A stretch of 64,000 bases of DNA from Apodospora peruviana (Eukaryota > Ascomycota > Sordariomycetes > Sordariales > Lasiosphaeriaceae): the NCBI GenBank assembly GCA_033439685.1, contig JAUEDM010000005.1:2852001-2916000 (forward strand), given 5' to 3'. The notes beneath the pieces were generated by a model. It searched no databases. It was not told the origin of the DNA and worked only from the letters and a program-made list of their open reading frames with translations. Below, in pieces: positions 21,593 to 33,086 of the stretch (its first letter is position 1; each line of letters starts with the position of its first letter). A program made the translations under genes and the position numbers.

Positions 21593-24500
21593 GACGATGG
21601 TTGCTGCGTTACCTGGGTTGAAGCATCACAACTCGGCAGCTCGACCGAGAGCTCACGACACGCCAGGGACGGTGGAGGAGGGAGGAGATCGGTACTTGGA
21701 GTGGACTTTTCAACCCTCCTTGACCTTTGGGTGTTTGTTGGCGATTCTCGACGGGAGAGATCAAGAGCGAAGCGTGTTGTGACAGCGAGACCCAAGGTTA
21801 AATTGGGATCGGAGAAGTTGCGGTCAAGACGATCTCGTGTGGGTTCGTTGCTTGGCTGTTTTTAGATACCGGTAAACAAGTCAGGGGTGGTGGTTGACGG
21901 TTTTATGAGACGCTAGAACCTCGCAACGATATGCCGAGAGGCGAATTGAAAGGGCCAATTGAGAGGATGCCACTGCCGGCCAGTTTGCGATTGGCACACG
22001 TAGTGAAGTGTGGAGAGCCCCGAAGAGACTGACTTAAGACTGGTCACAGCTGAGTGGCGCACTCCAATATGGGGGTCAGTGAATGCAGGTGGGCTCGGGA
22101 CCCCAGGATGTGCTGCAGAAAACGCGTGTCCGGTCTGGGAAGCGTGAGATGAACTTGGTTTCCGGAACGCGCTGCAGGCCCGGGAACCGGGAGGAATCTT
22201 CCAAGCACGACCTCCAGTTGCTGTGGCTCCGGGATTACGGTGGACTCGTCGGCGGATCGTGAAGCGGTCTGCCGACGATCAAACCCAGAGTTTTCGAAGA
22301 TTTTATCAGAATAGACCTTGGCGATGCGGGGCCAGCACGTCGGCGCTATCGAGGTTGTTGAGGTGAGGAGAACGGCTGGAACAAGCGGTCAAACCTGCCA
22401 GTCTCAGCTGCACTGGAGCTTTGCGGATTTGTTGAACTATCCCCGCCTTGAAACCCCACGTATGGCGTCTGTCAATAGGTCCGCTTGGAGGATAGGGGCA
22501 TGCAGGAGTTTATTGCTGCAGGTCCAAGGGAATGTGAACGAAAACAAACAACCCGTCCAGAAGTTACTCAAGACAGACGAAAAAGAAATGAGGTAAAAGC
22601 CACGAGGTCGAGTTGGAAGGCGGGCGGAGGATCGATGAAGCAACACTTGTCGGGACGCGGTTCCGACAAGTCGAGTGATACAGCTTCGAGTCGGCGGGAG
22701 AGCTTTTGGCGGGAGGTGCGCCCTTGCAGCTGTGGGCTTGGGCGCACTGAGAGTGACTCGCGGGCGATGTCCACAGTCCACACGGAGGGGCTAGCGTGAT
22801 GGATCCGATGTCGGTTCGACCTGCATCGCCATCGGCGGGCTACAGGTAGGACAGTCGTTTAGGAAAGTGCGACTGCAGTCCAGAACTTGAGACGGGAAGG
22901 GCCGTCGTTGGAATGTTCGATCGATGACCGGGACACCACTCGGGTAGGGCACGTACAGGTGTGGAGCCAGCCCAAAGGTTAGAATGAGAGAAATTGTAAT
23001 AAATATCGCTCGCACCAAGAATGAGGAGAGAAGACAAAGAACACAAGTGTATCTCGATATGCAGGGCGTCCTCGAGGTATTTCAGCTTCCGGCAAAGGCT
23101 TGATGGAAGCCCTGCTGGGCAACCAGTCATATGGGCCGAGTTTCTGTCCATTTCAAGCGACAGCCACTGACCTCAGTTCCATCCATCATGTGTTTCGTGG
23201 CTGAAAATGTGACGTGCCAAGCTTGACAAGTCACACCACAACACGACTTTCACATGTCGGACAGTAAGTTTGACGGAGAGGTGCCTGTGAGTCGTGCGGC
23301 GCATGCATTGTGCTGTCTGTTTGTTCCAATCAAGGGCAATTTCCCTCCTACCACCCGAAACGCGCACTGAGCAGTCCGCCAAAACAATTCGGGTAAGTCC
23401 ACCCACAGGGGCACCCGAAAAAACCAATCATCGGCCCCCTAGTGCGCCGACCTTCAGCCGACGGGCTTGTGAAAGACGGCCCGGGCCAATCAGGGCCCGG
23501 CAGGTGACGAATTTGGGCAATTCGGGGGTCGACCTTGCAAGCAGCGCCCACCTTTCCGTGGCTTCGGCCTGTTTCTGGTCATTTGGCTTGAACGGGAACG
23601 CGATGACACTCCAACCGCATTGATCGACGTTGAACTGCCGAAATGGCGACTTCTAAGCACTATCTCAATGGAAGAGGCACAGTTCAATGCAAAGATCCAT
23701 TCAATTTTGTGTTGATGATATGATGGTATCGCTTCCACCACGCCTAGTTTAACAGAGGACCCGGGTCTCAGCTTCTACATCCATCCTGGCGACCTGTCCT
23801 CCGGACACTAGTACGGGCGTTCCGGAGTTGGACAAAGTACGTGTGCCACAACCACTAGAATAGGTACTCTGATGGCGTGTGTCCTGGTGCCTGGGGCTGT
23901 TAGTAGCAACAAAGGCAATCATTCACCACAGGAGTGGCAGAACTAGAGGCACGCCAAATGCTGGGCAGCCCGTACAATGGGCTTGTTCTGAGTCAATAAT
24001 ATGTAGCTGGGTACCTTATATTACACAAAGAATTCTCTTTGTCCAGTTTCTTTGTTATTACCTATTCACAGGATGCCCAGCCTTTCCATATAAGTCCACC
24101 GCAAGTCATTCAACACGCAGAACGGGCGCTCAATCTTCTCAGAACAGGATCGACACCTGGGAACAGTATATATATTCACAACAACGGCCTATCAAGACCC
24201 GAATTATGAATCTGTCGAAGCACAGATGTGCATGTTATGGGCAGGGAGTGGGTCCCCATGCCTATTTGGACTCTTCACTTCTCGACTGAACAGCAGAACA
24301 GTAACTCTCTTTGTGGCCAGCCGCTCTGTTCCGGAAAGCAATGGCATTGTCAACCACAGCTACTTGGTGAATTGACCTTCCGGGGAGCCACCTGGTTAAT
24401 TCGAGAGCTCATAAGAACATTTAAAGAACTACCCTCTCTCTCTCTCTCTCAGCAACCTGAAAGAACCTCTTCTGCATCGAGTGCCTTGCATTTGTGATTT

Positions 24501-24598
24501 ACCAGTGCTGACCCAGATTTCTTCTCTTCAGTCCTCGCTACTAACCCTCTCGATCAAAAGTTTTACCAACTTACACAGCCGACACATCTTCTGGCAAG
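21593..24598. other. 3-kb gene-poor region between divergent genes
   Basis: Shared upstream region of the minus-strand gene at 20777-21592 and the plus-strand gene at 24599. Frames of up to ~115 codons occur on both strands but overlap each other and lack domains. A CT microsatellite at about 24433-24450 lies ~150 bp upstream of the next start codon, typical of a pyrimidine-rich fungal promoter or leader. Confidence 0.5.
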
Positions 24599-26081
24599 AT
24601 GAACAACCATACAACCCAAAAAACCCTCTACCTGAAAGTCTCCATCACTGAACTTCAGCACAAGCTCTCAGAACAGAAGATGGATATCCAGCATCTGCAA
24701 GATTCGCTTCGTTACGAAGACGGATCTCTCGACACCCTTCATGACAAGACCAGGCGACTTAAGATGTTGCGAGCCATGGATAAAGATTTAAACAGTAGGC
24801 TCGACGAGGCCATTCAGTCCTGGAAAGATCTCGGCCACGAGATCTCGTCGATGGGACTACCGCTCGAATCTGGGCCCGCGATACCTTGGCCTACATGCAC
24901 AGAACGGTCAAAACGGAAACGGCAACAAACCTCACCCGATCTGGACGATCTCGCCGTGGGGTACACCGAAAAGGTGTACCAACAGGTACAACCAGAGTAC
25001 GAGACGATGCCTAGGGCTAGTAGTGTCAACGCGGTGGACGCCGAGGTCGACGCTATCCGCAACTTTGCCTGGTGGATGCAAGAGGATGACCACTACGGTC
25101 TGTTGAGTCCGCTCGAGGAGGCGCAGGTGGAGCGGGCTGCGCGGGCAGTTAAACGCCACCGCATCGGCGCCTCCAGGCCGGAAGCTTTGCGTCGCGCGGC
25201 CCAAGAGTGGTGGGAGGAGATGGCGAGGAAGCAGCAGCAACGACAACGACAACAACAACAACAACAACAACAACAACCGCAGCAGCAGGCACCGAGACAA
25301 CAGTGGGCACCATATTCACAAACAATGGCCCCTAATCCCCCCTCACAAGTTATGCCTGGCAACTCTCAGGTATGGCCCCAGCCAGGTGCTAGATGGTAAC
25401 TCTCAGGCTCACACATCTTCGCAGACGACGGTACCCAGGCCTACGGCCCTACCCATCCCGATGTTAGGTACCTTCAACATAGCTCCGCGGCCTGCAACAC
25501 CGGTAAACCGTCGTATGCCCATCCTCGGCACCTTCAAGACAAAGATTGGCGGTAGTGCTAGCACACCCCATACGAATGGGTCTCGCCGGACTTCTGGCGT
25601 ACAACAACTGAATGATCACGATGAGTTCGACTCGACTATTCTCTCCGGGGAGCCCAGCGCGCCGTTCTCTCCGGAACCGACGCGTACAGACGACGACTCT
25701 CCCAGCTTTAACGCCAGCTATCAAATCCAAGATACGGGTAAGGCCAAGGACGAGCATCCAAGCAGTGCGACTGTAAACCGCCGTTTGCCCGTTCTCGGCA
25801 CCTTCAGGGCTAGTAGTGCTAGCACACCTCGCACGAGGGGATCTCGCCGGTGTTCCGGCGTGCAACTGGAGAATGATCATGAAGAATTCGACTCAAGTTT
25901 ACTGTCTGAGGAGCCCAGCGCGTTGTTTTCACCGGCACAGGCCGGTACTGACGACTCTCTGAGCTTTAACAGCAGTTATCACATCCCGGACACCAGTACG
26001 GCCAAGGACCAGGGTCCGAGTAGTGACGCTACCATTCCTGAGGACGCTGATGCCTCATACACCTCTCAATCCAGGATCTAG
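24599..26081 (+). CDS. Coiled-coil/polyQ protein with duplicated C-terminal module
   Basis: Seen: exons 24599-25369 and 25425-26081 join in phase 0 (55-bp intron, GTATGG...CGCAG) to 475 residues. An alternative 38-bp intron using the acceptor at CTCTCAG/GCT is too short to prefer. Residues ~5-80 form a heptad-patterned coiled coil (ITELQHKLSEQKMDIQHLQ). A basic KRKR patch, a helical segment with WWEEMARK and a CAA/CAG-encoded polyglutamine tract follow. The C-terminal third consists of two tandem ~90-residue modules starting NRRMPILGTF and NRRLPVLGTF, each with an SRR.SGVQ, an EEFDS-like and an F.SSY motif; a shorter LPIPMLGTF copy precedes them. No catalytic domain, signal peptide or membrane helix is seen. 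Probably a lineage-specific disordered scaffold; function unknown. Confidence 0.75.
25502..26040 (+). repeat. Tandem duplication of a ~270-bp coding module
   Basis: Copy 1 starts at about 25502 (GTAAACCGTCGTATGCCC) and copy 2 at about 25772 (GTAAACCGCCGTTTGCCC), 270 bp apart, in the same frame. Protein features align over the whole module (LGTF, SASTP, SGVQ, EFDS, EPSA.FSP, DDS, SFN.SY, DT.KAKD-like). Divergence between copies is moderate, indicating an older duplication than the NLR repeats. Confidence 0.75.
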
Positions 26082-26547
26082 GATCCGGATTTCTCTTATT
26101 TCTTTGTTCTGTCATGTAGCGTGCGGCTTTGTCACTCATTTCTTTCTGTCTCATACCCATAAGTATCGACGTGTTGAACTAGAGTAGATAACCTGATTAT
26201 TCATGCTTTTATCCTACTAATAACAAGCTGCATAAGCCGATGTATCCCTCTAGACTTTGTCAAGCCTACCATAGCACAATACATATATCTGTCTTATTAA
26301 CCGATAACATGATTGACTCTTAAATTGACCAAACCAGCAATACTGCTTCTTTATCAAATGTGACTTGCTGTGACATGCAGTTCTGCGTAAAACCAGTAAA
26401 GAGATGTTGACTCAGTCTATTCCATTATTGTAATGTACTGGGGTATGACGTGGTGATATGATGACCGTCAAAGAAGCTCGTGGTATCTTAAAGATAGTTA
26501 AGAGAAACGACAGAGGTAGTCAGGCCAGTTGGACCCGTTTCTTCCAG
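26082..26547. other. Intergenic between convergent genes
   Basis: AT-rich 3' flanks of the coiled-coil/polyQ gene and of the STAND-N/Ubl gene; no gene seen. Confidence 0.6.
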
Positions 26548-29051
26548 CTAGTCCGAATCTGAGTCCGAATTATAGCATCTGCCATTCTGCGATACTCTCG
26601 CAGCGGCCTTTTCCAGGTTCTTGAGCCCCTTGGTCGCCATCGACGCATGACTTTTGGTCAGTTCTCTGATTGTATCTGCGAAACCAAGGATCTGAGGCAC
26701 CAGCAGATTGGTGACCTCCTTGAATGGGGAGTCGTCTTGGTAGGACTGGTCAGCGATCTGCCCCCAGTACGGGCCCGTTCGTTTCCCGGAATACCTTGTC
26801 TTGTTCTGCCGCCGCTTTCTCTCCTTTTCAGCTTCGGTCTGGACCTTTTTGTCTCTTTCGGAAGAACGATCCATTTCCAGAATCGCTTGCTTGGCATTCG
26901 GCTCGACCTCCGACCAGTCTGTTTTCTCTGTTGTAGAACGTAATGCAACCTCCAACTGCTCCGTCATGGCTGCGAACTCTGGATATACCCCTCTAGTTGC
27001 CGGATAGTCTACCGCCAACATCTTTGGCATACTCTTTATGTCGCATGCCATTATAATAACTGGCGGGGCTAACTTGAAAACAGCCACCTCGATCTTTTGG
27101 AGCCGTGTCTCATCTGATAATGATGGAGGAGGGGCTCGATCAGAATAAAGAGGCAGAAGCTTCTTGTTGTGTTGACAGAGTGGCCAGAGCAGGAGAACAA
27201 AGGTGATTATTGACATGTTCTTCAGTGCAGACTGGGCTGCACCGAGCCCGCGTTCGGCCGCTTCAGCTTCTCTTTCTGCCCTTTCTCTGAGCCACACTAC
27301 CCACTGAACCACTCTCTCAATGTGGGCAATGGTTGCCCATGTAAACAGCCTTAGTCGACTTATACGCCATCCGTACTGGCGTGGGAGCGTTCTCGCCGCA
27401 CTCGCAAGCGTCTTTAACCGGAGTTCAATGTCCAGCTGGATGCTGCTGAGACGAGATAGAATCCCGACAGCCTGAACGACCGGACCGTTGTCTCCACCCA
27501 AAGCAGTCACAATGACGTCGTCGGTCTGGAGAGACTGGATGAGTGGCTGGGTATGGGCGAAGACCCGGGTTTGCGAGGGCAGCCGTGGCCACGTAGGCGT
27601 GCAGAGAGTGATCCGCACAAACTCGCTCGGCAAGCATGACTGCTGGTCAGGGCTAAGCTCATGGTCGGAGAACCCGAAGAAGCGGAGGATGCCATTGTCG
27701 TCAAGAGAGGACAGTCGATCAAGGTCCCAGAGCCGGATGAGGAACTCATTGTGCAACTGATCTCCATTCGCATCGTCTTCGGTTACTCCATAATCCGAGA
27801 TGGCAGCTGTCAACGGGTCGATGATTTGATAATCGGACTCCAGAACGTCAATTGATATGCGGCATGAGGAACTACAGTTCAAGTTTTTGTTAGCAATTAA
27901 ACGAGGTAAGCTTGTTAGTCCCGTCGTTTCTATCACGGTGTAGTAGGTTAATTATATTACCCGCGAACTTACCACTGAATGCGTGGAGGCTGCTCAGTCC
28001 TGAGGTCCCGACTGCATTTAGGACACTGCCCAGAGAACGACCCATCAAAGACCATGGACATCCGAACATGGCTCGACGAGCGAAAGGCCTCAAGGAAAGG
28101 CACATGTGATGGAATGTACTCGTTCTCGCCCGACCTTCGAAGGGCGTACTCCCCAAGTTTGATTTTGTGCTGGTGGCGCTTGTCTGGGAATCTCTTCACA
28201 AGGAAGTATTCGAAATCCTTGAAATCAGAACATTAGGGCTTGTTCGTCGGCTCGTCAAGATTTTTTGGAACACTTGCCTCCCAAGTGTTGATCTCTGACA
28301 GTAGAAAAGAGCACTCGACCCCCAAGGCATCTGTAAATCTCACTGTGCCTCCCGAAAGTATCGAACCGAGCACCGAGTTCATCAAATCGGCCATCCTCTG
28401 GTCGTTTGATCCTTGTCCTTCTTTCCCCCTCTCGATTCGATGCTGCGTGGGAGTTGAGTCTGTGTCCGACGTTTGCGGTTGTGCATCCTTGACAGCGGCC
28501 CCTGTGGTTGCCGCGCCATTGAGATCACCTCCAGTATCTGGCGTCCCCGATCCCATATTGAGTATTCTCGAGCTGCAGAAGCATCGCCATGTCAGAATCT
28601 CGTCAAATAAACACAAGCTGTAGTAGGAGCGTCCGTACTAGTTCGCCGTACTCATGATGATATGGAGCGAGTCGAGACGGCAACTAATCTGCTCACGAAA
28701 GCGCTTCACCTCTTCCGGCCGGCGCAGCGAAAACCGAAGCTGGCGGATAGCGTCGCTGGCCCAGTTGCCCGAGCCGCCGGGTTGCAGATAAGGGCGATAT
28801 TTTCCGAGCATGGTCGCAAAGTCATCCAGGAGGACGCTGGTCGACCTGACGACTTTCTTCATGTCCCGATTGCGCCGGGGGTTCTCGAAGACGACGCCCT
28901 CTGTTTGGCGCAGCGCAATCTCGAGGCTCTCCAGGTCTGCGCTGACGCCGGCGAACTCGGCTCGAGAACCATTGCTGTCGCTTAACACCTTTGTAACATC
29001 CTTGATCAATTTCCCGATGGCGATGACATCTCCCACAGACACCGCCGCCAT
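26548..29051 (-). CDS. STAND-type N-terminal domain + ubiquitin-like domain + zinc ribbon protein
   Basis: Seen: exons 29051-28639, 28572-28278, 28217-27973 and 27871-26548 join in phase to 758 residues (introns 66, 60 and 101 bp). The second intron starts GCAAGT, a GC-AG intron; using it restores INTWEDFEYFLVKRFP. Residues 1-138 resemble the helical N-terminal domain that precedes NACHT/ankyrin modules in fungal STAND proteins (MAAVSVGDVIAIGKLI; KYRPYLQPGGSG). Residues ~195-290 look like a ubiquitin-like fold (VRFTDALGVECSF; IKLGEYAL; HVRMSMVF). A CPKC...CSSC zinc ribbon follows, its second half completed across the third intron. The ~440-residue C-terminus has a possible membrane helix (MSIITFVLLLWPLC) and a charged KERKRRQNK stretch. 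No NTPase domain is present. Role unknown; the domains suggest signalling or a death-related adaptor (inference). Confidence 0.75.
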
Positions 29052-30654
29052 TTCTTCGTTGGTGTGGCCTATGTGGCCGAGTGATTGGACTTTCGAGGAG
29101 ATATCGAGAAAGGAAAATCCTGGGAGGAGAGCACTCGAGAATGGGGAATTTGGAGAGAGAACTTCAAGACGCCTTGGGGAGTGCCTTGGTTGCAGGAGTG
29201 TCCAACTCAGCCTCAGCCACGAGAATTCCGGCCAATCCAATGTCCAGATTCGCAAAGTTGCCAAAGCAGGGTGTTGGGCTTGGCATCCACACCGATTTCC
29301 CCCCACTCTAAAAGCACCTCTGACGGCTGCATGGTCAGCAAAGGTGCGTAGTCCCTAATTCGGTTGTCCACAAACGGAATGCCTAGGCCTCTGGTGACTT
29401 CGCGCGGATCACACTTCTGAATCTTCGCGCACTTTGAGGAGGTTTCAGATTCTTCGAACTGCTTGAAGCATTTATTGTAGGTAGCAAGCCCGGACTCGGA
29501 GTGTAGTTGTTAGCATAGATCAGCATGTCCTCGTTTTTTGCTGAGAGATACGATTGCTGACTAGAGAGTGTGGGATTGTGGGATAAAATTGTTGGGCAAA
29601 AGTCGATGTGGATAAACCGCGTTGCGCGTGGAAAGAGATAGAGGAGAGCTCCTTCCAAAAGAGGAAGTTACAGGCAGCGTTGTTACTCCTTCTTTTCTTC
29701 TTTTCTTCTTTTCTTCTTTTTCTTCTTTTTCTTCTTTTTCTTCTTTTTCTTCTTTTTCTTCTTTTTCTTCTTTTTCTTCTTTTTCTTCTTTTTCTTCTTT
29801 TTCTTCTTTTTCTTCTTCTTGCGCATCGATCCATCTAGTGTACATGCTGCCGACCCGCCTCGTCCGGCTCCGGCATAGGGAGGTCGGGTCCACACCGTTG
29901 CTGAAGGTCCCGTCCTGATTGGCCATTGGCGAACCCGGCACATTTTACTGTCTCCCAGTATCCCATCAACATTCGAAGCTCCTTGCTCGAGGCTTTAGCC
30001 AGCGTATTTCAGTCTTGATGTCAAACAGAATTACAGATGATCTCTCAAATGTGCCTAATAGATCTTTCATCCCAGTCCAACATTCTTCACCAGCCCCGAC
30101 ACTTACAGGCGATCTCTAGGGACATCGAACGAGTAGCGAAGACCGTGGCATGGCGAGAAATACTCTACGGCTCTGAGAAGCCCCTTCTACCCAATGAGAA
30201 CGAGAGCCGTGCGGACCCATCAACAGCGCCAATACGTGCTTCTACACGCTCCAGTGCTCCGAGGTATTATGAAGCGACAACCACCCATTCTCTAGCCCTT
30301 ATTACGGGATGGCGCAGTGCTTCTCGCTACAGAACCTCTTTCCATCGACCACGCCTATCTGGCCATGCAGGAATATGTCTCCATTTCAACACAACTCTGG
30401 CTTTCAGCGCTATCAACCGTTGTTTACTTCACAGGTCAGTCCGAGGCGAACACCGCCGAGGAGCGAGCCCAATGAGCGTCTTGATGGATTGCGTCCAAGT
30501 GCCAGGTAGGTACTCAAGTTGCAAACCCCGGTCCCTGCATGATGATCTCCAGTCCGGTGTGGATAGCCCCGTCTGGCGGCGGACGTGTGGAGAGTTAGCT
30601 GACCCAAATACGCTTCAACAAGTTTGAATCCACAACACAAGTCATACAAAGAAA
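29052..30654. other. Intergenic with microsatellite, no supported gene
   Basis: Upstream region of the STAND-N/Ubl gene. It contains a 9-bp pyrimidine microsatellite (29689-29818) and a 196-codon plus-strand frame at 30037-30627 without recognisable domain, codon bias or partner exon. Confidence 0.45.
29689..29818 (+). repeat. 9-bp pyrimidine microsatellite (TTCTTCTTT)n
   Basis: About ten consecutive TTCTTCTTT-type units preceded by shorter TTCTTTTC units. The plus strand is all pyrimidine. Open frames through it (poly-Lys/Glu/Arg or Phe/Leu/Ser) are artefacts of the repeat. Confidence 0.9.
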
Positions 30655-30736
30655 GGCGTGGTGGCAGAGTGGTCTAATGCGCATGACTCGAAATCATGTC
30701 TCTTCGGAGGCGTCTGTTCAAATCAGGCCCACGTCG
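30655..30736 (+). tRNA. tRNA-Ser (anticodon CGA)
   Basis: An 82-nt cloverleaf: acceptor GGCGTGG (30655-30661) pairs with CCACGTC (30729-30735, one G-U), discriminator G. The anticodon stem CATGA/TCATG encloses CTCGAAA, so the anticodon is CGA, reading UCG serine codons. A long variable arm with CTC-TTCG-GAG and a T-arm GTCTG-TTCAAAT-CAGGC complete a class II tRNA as expected for Ser. No intron. Pol III internal boxes are visible as TGGCAGAGTGG (A box) and GTTCAAATC (B box). Confidence 0.93.
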
Positions 30737-30760
30737 ACTGAACTATCTTTTTGCCAGCAT

Positions 30761-30810
30761 GAAGCAAGATTCGAAATCTTGTCTCTTCTGTTCAGATCAG
30801 GCACACGTCG
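30761..30810 (+). pseudogene. 3'-half tRNA-Ser-like copy
   Basis: GCAAGATTCGAAATCTTGTCTCT and then TTCAGATCAGGCACACGTCG repeat the anticodon arm, part of the variable region and the T-arm/acceptor 3' strand of the tRNA-Ser just upstream. The D-arm and 5' acceptor strand are absent and about 8 nt of the variable arm are missing. The anticodon stem is CAAGA/TCTTG, a compensatory change relative to CATGA/TCATG, and the loop still carries CGA. Not an intact tRNA. Confidence 0.75.
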
Positions 30811-32185
30811 TTGTTGATAATACAGTCCGGTAGCTCTCCCAACACCTTCAAGTGGGTTGGACAGTTATTAGTTGGGCTTAGCTTTTTTGCTTGCGTAGGT
30901 TCCTACCGCTGCCGTAATAAGCGGCATCACATTTCTTTTTAGGTTTGTGTGACCAAATACTTGTCTTAGTTGAGAAATACTGTGACTCCGAGAAAGCTTC
31001 GTGGTCGTGTGGATCCTTACCTATATTAGACTTGACGCGGACGTCTTTCGCGAGATAGACTCGTAGGGAGTCACAGCTGACAGTGACACACAATGTATTA
31101 GAACAGCACATTAGGCTTTGGTATCGATAGGAAAAGGAGCTTAGCCGGGAATAGGCATTACATTGCAACCGAATGACGATGCCACGTGACTTCAGAAGGA
31201 CATTTCTGCAGTGGGCCAGCCGTGGATAGCAGATAAGTTCATAATCACCGCAATACAGCGGTTCTTCCCACAAGATGAACTGTCTCTGCAACTGTTTGTA
31301 ACTGTAGGGTATAGACTCGTGTTTTAACTTGTTAAACCTTCCACCTGCTCAATATCAATCCCGACTCCCGTAGTTCGATAGGGTGGTCTTCTATTACATA
31401 TGATGCAAGGCATATTCCATCCGGGCTTTGCTATCTATGCCTTATCTGCGGTTTCATCCATCTTCAATCTCGTCAGGTGCCGTACCTAGGTTGATTTGTC
31501 TTGATCAGGTGTTCGATATGGGCAAACGATTACTATTTGCGTGTTAAGCCCAGCACTGCCTGGCAAGACGAGAATCACCCATGATTCACTTTGAATGACT
31601 AACCCAACCATCTGCAGTCACCTGGGCAGGTGTTGCCGCGGGTCGGCAAACTGTGATTTGAGGATGTGGTGCGTGCACAACCGACCGTACTAGTGGCTGG
31701 TCCAAGTGAACGGATTCACAACGAGTTGTCCACCAGGTGCTCCACTTCCCGCAGCCTTTCCACGTCTTTGGCCATCATCTCCTCCAGGACTCGGCCTCCC
31801 ATCACCGCACTCCTTCTTTACCACCCAAACTAACCACCAACAAAACCCTAACAATTCTTACCCTTCATCGCTGAAAAATCAGGTCAATATTACTGGCACC
31901 GTCTTAACAATACATATCCACCATCCTCTCTTATTGGCACCCGCACCTCAACCCATCGACCACGTCTTTCGCAGCCGGATCAGCGAATACCTGGTGTATC
32001 CATCAATTCTCTGGCCTCGCAAAATACCGGGAAGTCTGGCACTTTGCATTTTCCAGACCAGAGCGCACGTCTGTCGATATCAATCAACAATCTCAGAACA
32101 CCGTCGGGTCAATCGTCATTAACCAGGTAGGCAGACTGTCAAACCTTTGCTAACAAGCTTGTCAGCTCTGCGAAGCCAGAGCAGA
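30811..32185. other. Intergenic / possible 5' exons of the next gene
   Basis: No complete gene seen at 30811-31850. From 31852 to 32125 a plus-strand frame is open without an ATG and could be an upstream exon joined by a GTAGGC...GCTAACAAG intron (32126-32157) to the gene whose first clear ATG is at 32186; its own start is not found. Confidence 0.35.
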
Positions 32186-33086
32186 ATGTCTTCGTATATG
32201 TCGACCATCTGGGGCTCCGCTCCGTCGCTTTGGAACTGGGGCGCTCTCACCAACGCCGCCGTACCTGGCACCATGGCCACCAACACCGCAACTCGCAAGC
32301 GGGCTTGCCCAGCAACTTTCGCTTTCCCGGAGCCAAAGAGATTACATCTCGATAACGCCAGCATTCGTCCAATCCGGCGCATGCGACAAGGGCTTTATCC
32401 CAAGCCGTCCTTTGTAAGCACCTCCTCGCCGTCGGCAATATCTCTCGTGGCCGGAAAGAAAAGGCGTGTGCCGAATGATTTCGAGCTCCCGGATGCCAAG
32501 AGAACCTCTGCCAAGCTCGAGGCTATCGAGAAAGAGATGGCCTTGGCGAAGTTGAAGGCCATCGAGAAGCAGAGGGCCCACGCTCGACGAAACCAGTTCG
32601 GTCCTGTACGCCGCGCCAAGACCAGACACGAGCGTCGGCAATCGATGCAGGAGTCTATCTCCGAGGAAGATGACGATGAGGTGTTAGTATTTCCGGCTGG
32701 ATAACCACAGTGTGGATTCATGCCAGCCACTAACCTGACCTCGCCTGGTAAACAGCAACAAGATCACTCGACGTTTGAGCTCGATAGACCTCGACGACAG
32801 CGCCCAGCCAAAGTCCGTGGAGTTCGTTTGCCCAGAATTCACCATGCTGCTGTCCAATGGCAAGCGAGTGAGCGTCGACTTGAAGCTCTTGGAAAGGCCA
32901 GCGTCCATCTTCATGACCGAAAAGGAGAAATCCAAGAGATCGGTCATTTATCGCTGGATCCGAAAGCCAAAGTCCATCATGGCACGCCCGGAACTGCCAG
33001 TGGTCCGATGGCCATCACGGTTCCCACCGACACCCGCCCCAGCGTCTCGCCTTGGTCACGGTTTGAAGCCAGATGCAAAGATCTGA
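32186..33086 (+). CDS. Basic nuclear-like hypothetical protein
   Basis: Seen: exons 32186-32682 and 32756-33086 join in phase (73-bp intron, GTTAGT...CACTAAC...ACAG) to 275 residues starting MSSYMSTIWGS. It is very basic, with RKRACP, GKKRRVPNDF and a Lys/Glu/Ala helix of the KLEAIEKEMALAKLKAIEK type followed by RRAKTRHERRQS and an acidic SEEDDDE patch. The second exon has a compact, more hydrophobic core (VEFVCPEFTMLLSNGKRVSV; VIYRWIRKP). No named domain. The nuclear localisation-like clusters and the acidic/basic alternation suggest a chromatin or RNA-associated protein (inference). The start may lie further upstream because an open frame with a matching splice phase precedes it. Confidence 0.55.

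Noticed and set aside
29520..29943. Lys/Glu/Arg-repeat proteins read from the microsatellite
   Set aside because: Any frame through the 9-bp pyrimidine repeat is open; no flanking coding potential.
30037..30627. 196-codon plus-strand frame
   Set aside because: No recognisable domain, biased composition or partner exon.
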